Source: Symbiodinium natans (lineage: Eukaryota; Sar; Dinophyceae; Suessiales; Symbiodiniaceae). From it: a stretch of DNA of 25,000 nucleotides. The position numbers and the translations under genes were made by a program. A model generated the notes under the pieces. It made no database searches. It was not told where the DNA came from and saw only the letters and a list, made by a program, of their open reading frames with translations. Positions 24,617 through 25,000 of the stretch are shown here, one piece after another. Each line of letters starts with the position of its first letter. Position 1 is the stretch's first letter. The stretch lies in assembly GCA_905221605.1 (NCBI GenBank), contig CAJNDS010002116.1, positions 107,501 through 132,500 on the forward strand, written 5' to 3'.

Positions 24617-24930
24617 CTTGTGGCTCGCCCGGCTCGACAGCCCTCTTCTCCCGCTGTTGATGCCCACCATGTACCAGTGCATTCTTGAGGCAAAAACTTG
24701 GTTTTAGGTCATAGGTTCCAGGGCCGTTGTGAGGAAGGGCACGTGCCAGTACTCCAAAGACAGTAGAGCTACATTTGCACGACTTGCAGGGTGGTCCTCA
24801 AGTATGGGCACTTAGGGCTCCCCCCGTATCGTACGCTCCCGTGGAGTCTAGGCTACCTCCACTATTTGGGGGTTTACCAAAATACGGGGCCCCTACTACA
24901 GTCCCCCAATTAATAGGATTCCCTTATAAC
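24617..24930. other. Spacer with family-1-like arms
   Basis: GGGCTCCCCCCGTATCGTAC (from about 24816) and TTTGGGGGTTTACCAAAATA followed by CGGGGCCCC (24866-24893) form an imperfect inverted pair. The second arm resembles the family 1 arms at 504 and 3473, but the arm order is reversed. No gene seen. Confidence 0.5.
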
Positions 24931-24931
24931 A

Positions 24932-24965
24932 AGGGTTTAGGGTTTAGGGTTTAGGGTTTAGGGTT
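24932..24965 (+). repeat. Short TTTAGGG array
   Basis: About four canonical units near the window end. Confidence 0.97.
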
Positions 24966-25000
24966 GCGCCTTGCTCGCCTTCGCCTAGTCGACCCTGAGC

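Noticed and set aside
4083-24965. CRISPR-like alternation of repeat and spacer
   Set aside because: Repeat blocks differ in length and orientation and are multiples of a 7-mer, and the spacers vary from tens to hundreds of bases. The pattern is interstitial telomeric repeat, not a CRISPR array.
1-25000. tRNA, rRNA or LTR-retrotransposon genes
   Set aside because: I looked for A/B-box pairs, conserved rRNA stretches and reverse transcriptase or integrase motifs in the open frames and saw none. A covariance-model or profile search would be decisive.

Overview
This window looks like nuclear, eukaryotic, essentially non-coding DNA built from telomere-like repeats. The heptamer TTTAGGG and its complement CCCTAAA form several dozen separate islands, from about 4 to about 19 units each. 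They lie in both orientations and are separated by spacers of mixed base composition, usually 60-300 bp. I found no protein-coding gene, tRNA, rRNA or CRISPR array that I can support. TTTAGGG is the telomere repeat of plants, many green algae, dinoflagellates and apicomplexan relatives. Dense, genome-wide interspersion of AAACCCT/AGGGTTT blocks is best known to me from coccidian parasites of the Eimeria type, so that is my first guess (about 0.6). The CAG trinucleotide tracts that usually accompany these blocks in Eimeria are absent here, and no gene anchors the assignment.

Layout. 1-1050: two short telomeric islands, a foldback element and degenerate G-rich telomeric sequence. 1129-1267: a microsatellite cluster. 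1443-1657: a 215-bp nested palindrome. 1675-2035: a roughly 145-bp tandem repeat. 2090-2900: a mosaic of degenerate CCTATAGGG/TTTAAACC-type words with a duplicated block of about 110 bp. 3196-4080: a spacer of ordinary composition with a second copy of the foldback found at 504-585. From 4083 to the end, telomeric islands and spacers alternate. Variant arrays stand out: the 9-mer GGGTTTGTA (14753-14842), the octamer CCCCTAAA (17281-17440 and 22870-23109), TTTAGGC, a 21-bp higher-order repeat (16350-16495) and a 35-bp higher-order pattern (14474-14563). 15520-16080 is an AT-rich island unlike its surroundings.

Two themes deserve attention. First, the spacers hold many short palindromic (foldback, MITE-like) elements of about 70-215 bp. 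One family has four copies between 18088 and 20974, with termini TTGGGATG...CATCCCAA that directly abut telomeric GGGTT/AACCC. Second, some telomeric blocks are flanked by direct duplications of unique sequence: 18 of 18 bases at 20421/20468 and 16 of 17 at 9768/9851. This is what repair of a staggered break with addition of telomere repeats would leave.

There are no genes to work together. A perfect heptamer array has a stop in every frame, because 7 is not a multiple of 3 and all frames read the same stop-containing heptapeptide. Open frames are therefore confined to spacers and degenerate repeats. Peptides such as TLNPKP at the ends of open frames are translated telomere repeat, not protein.
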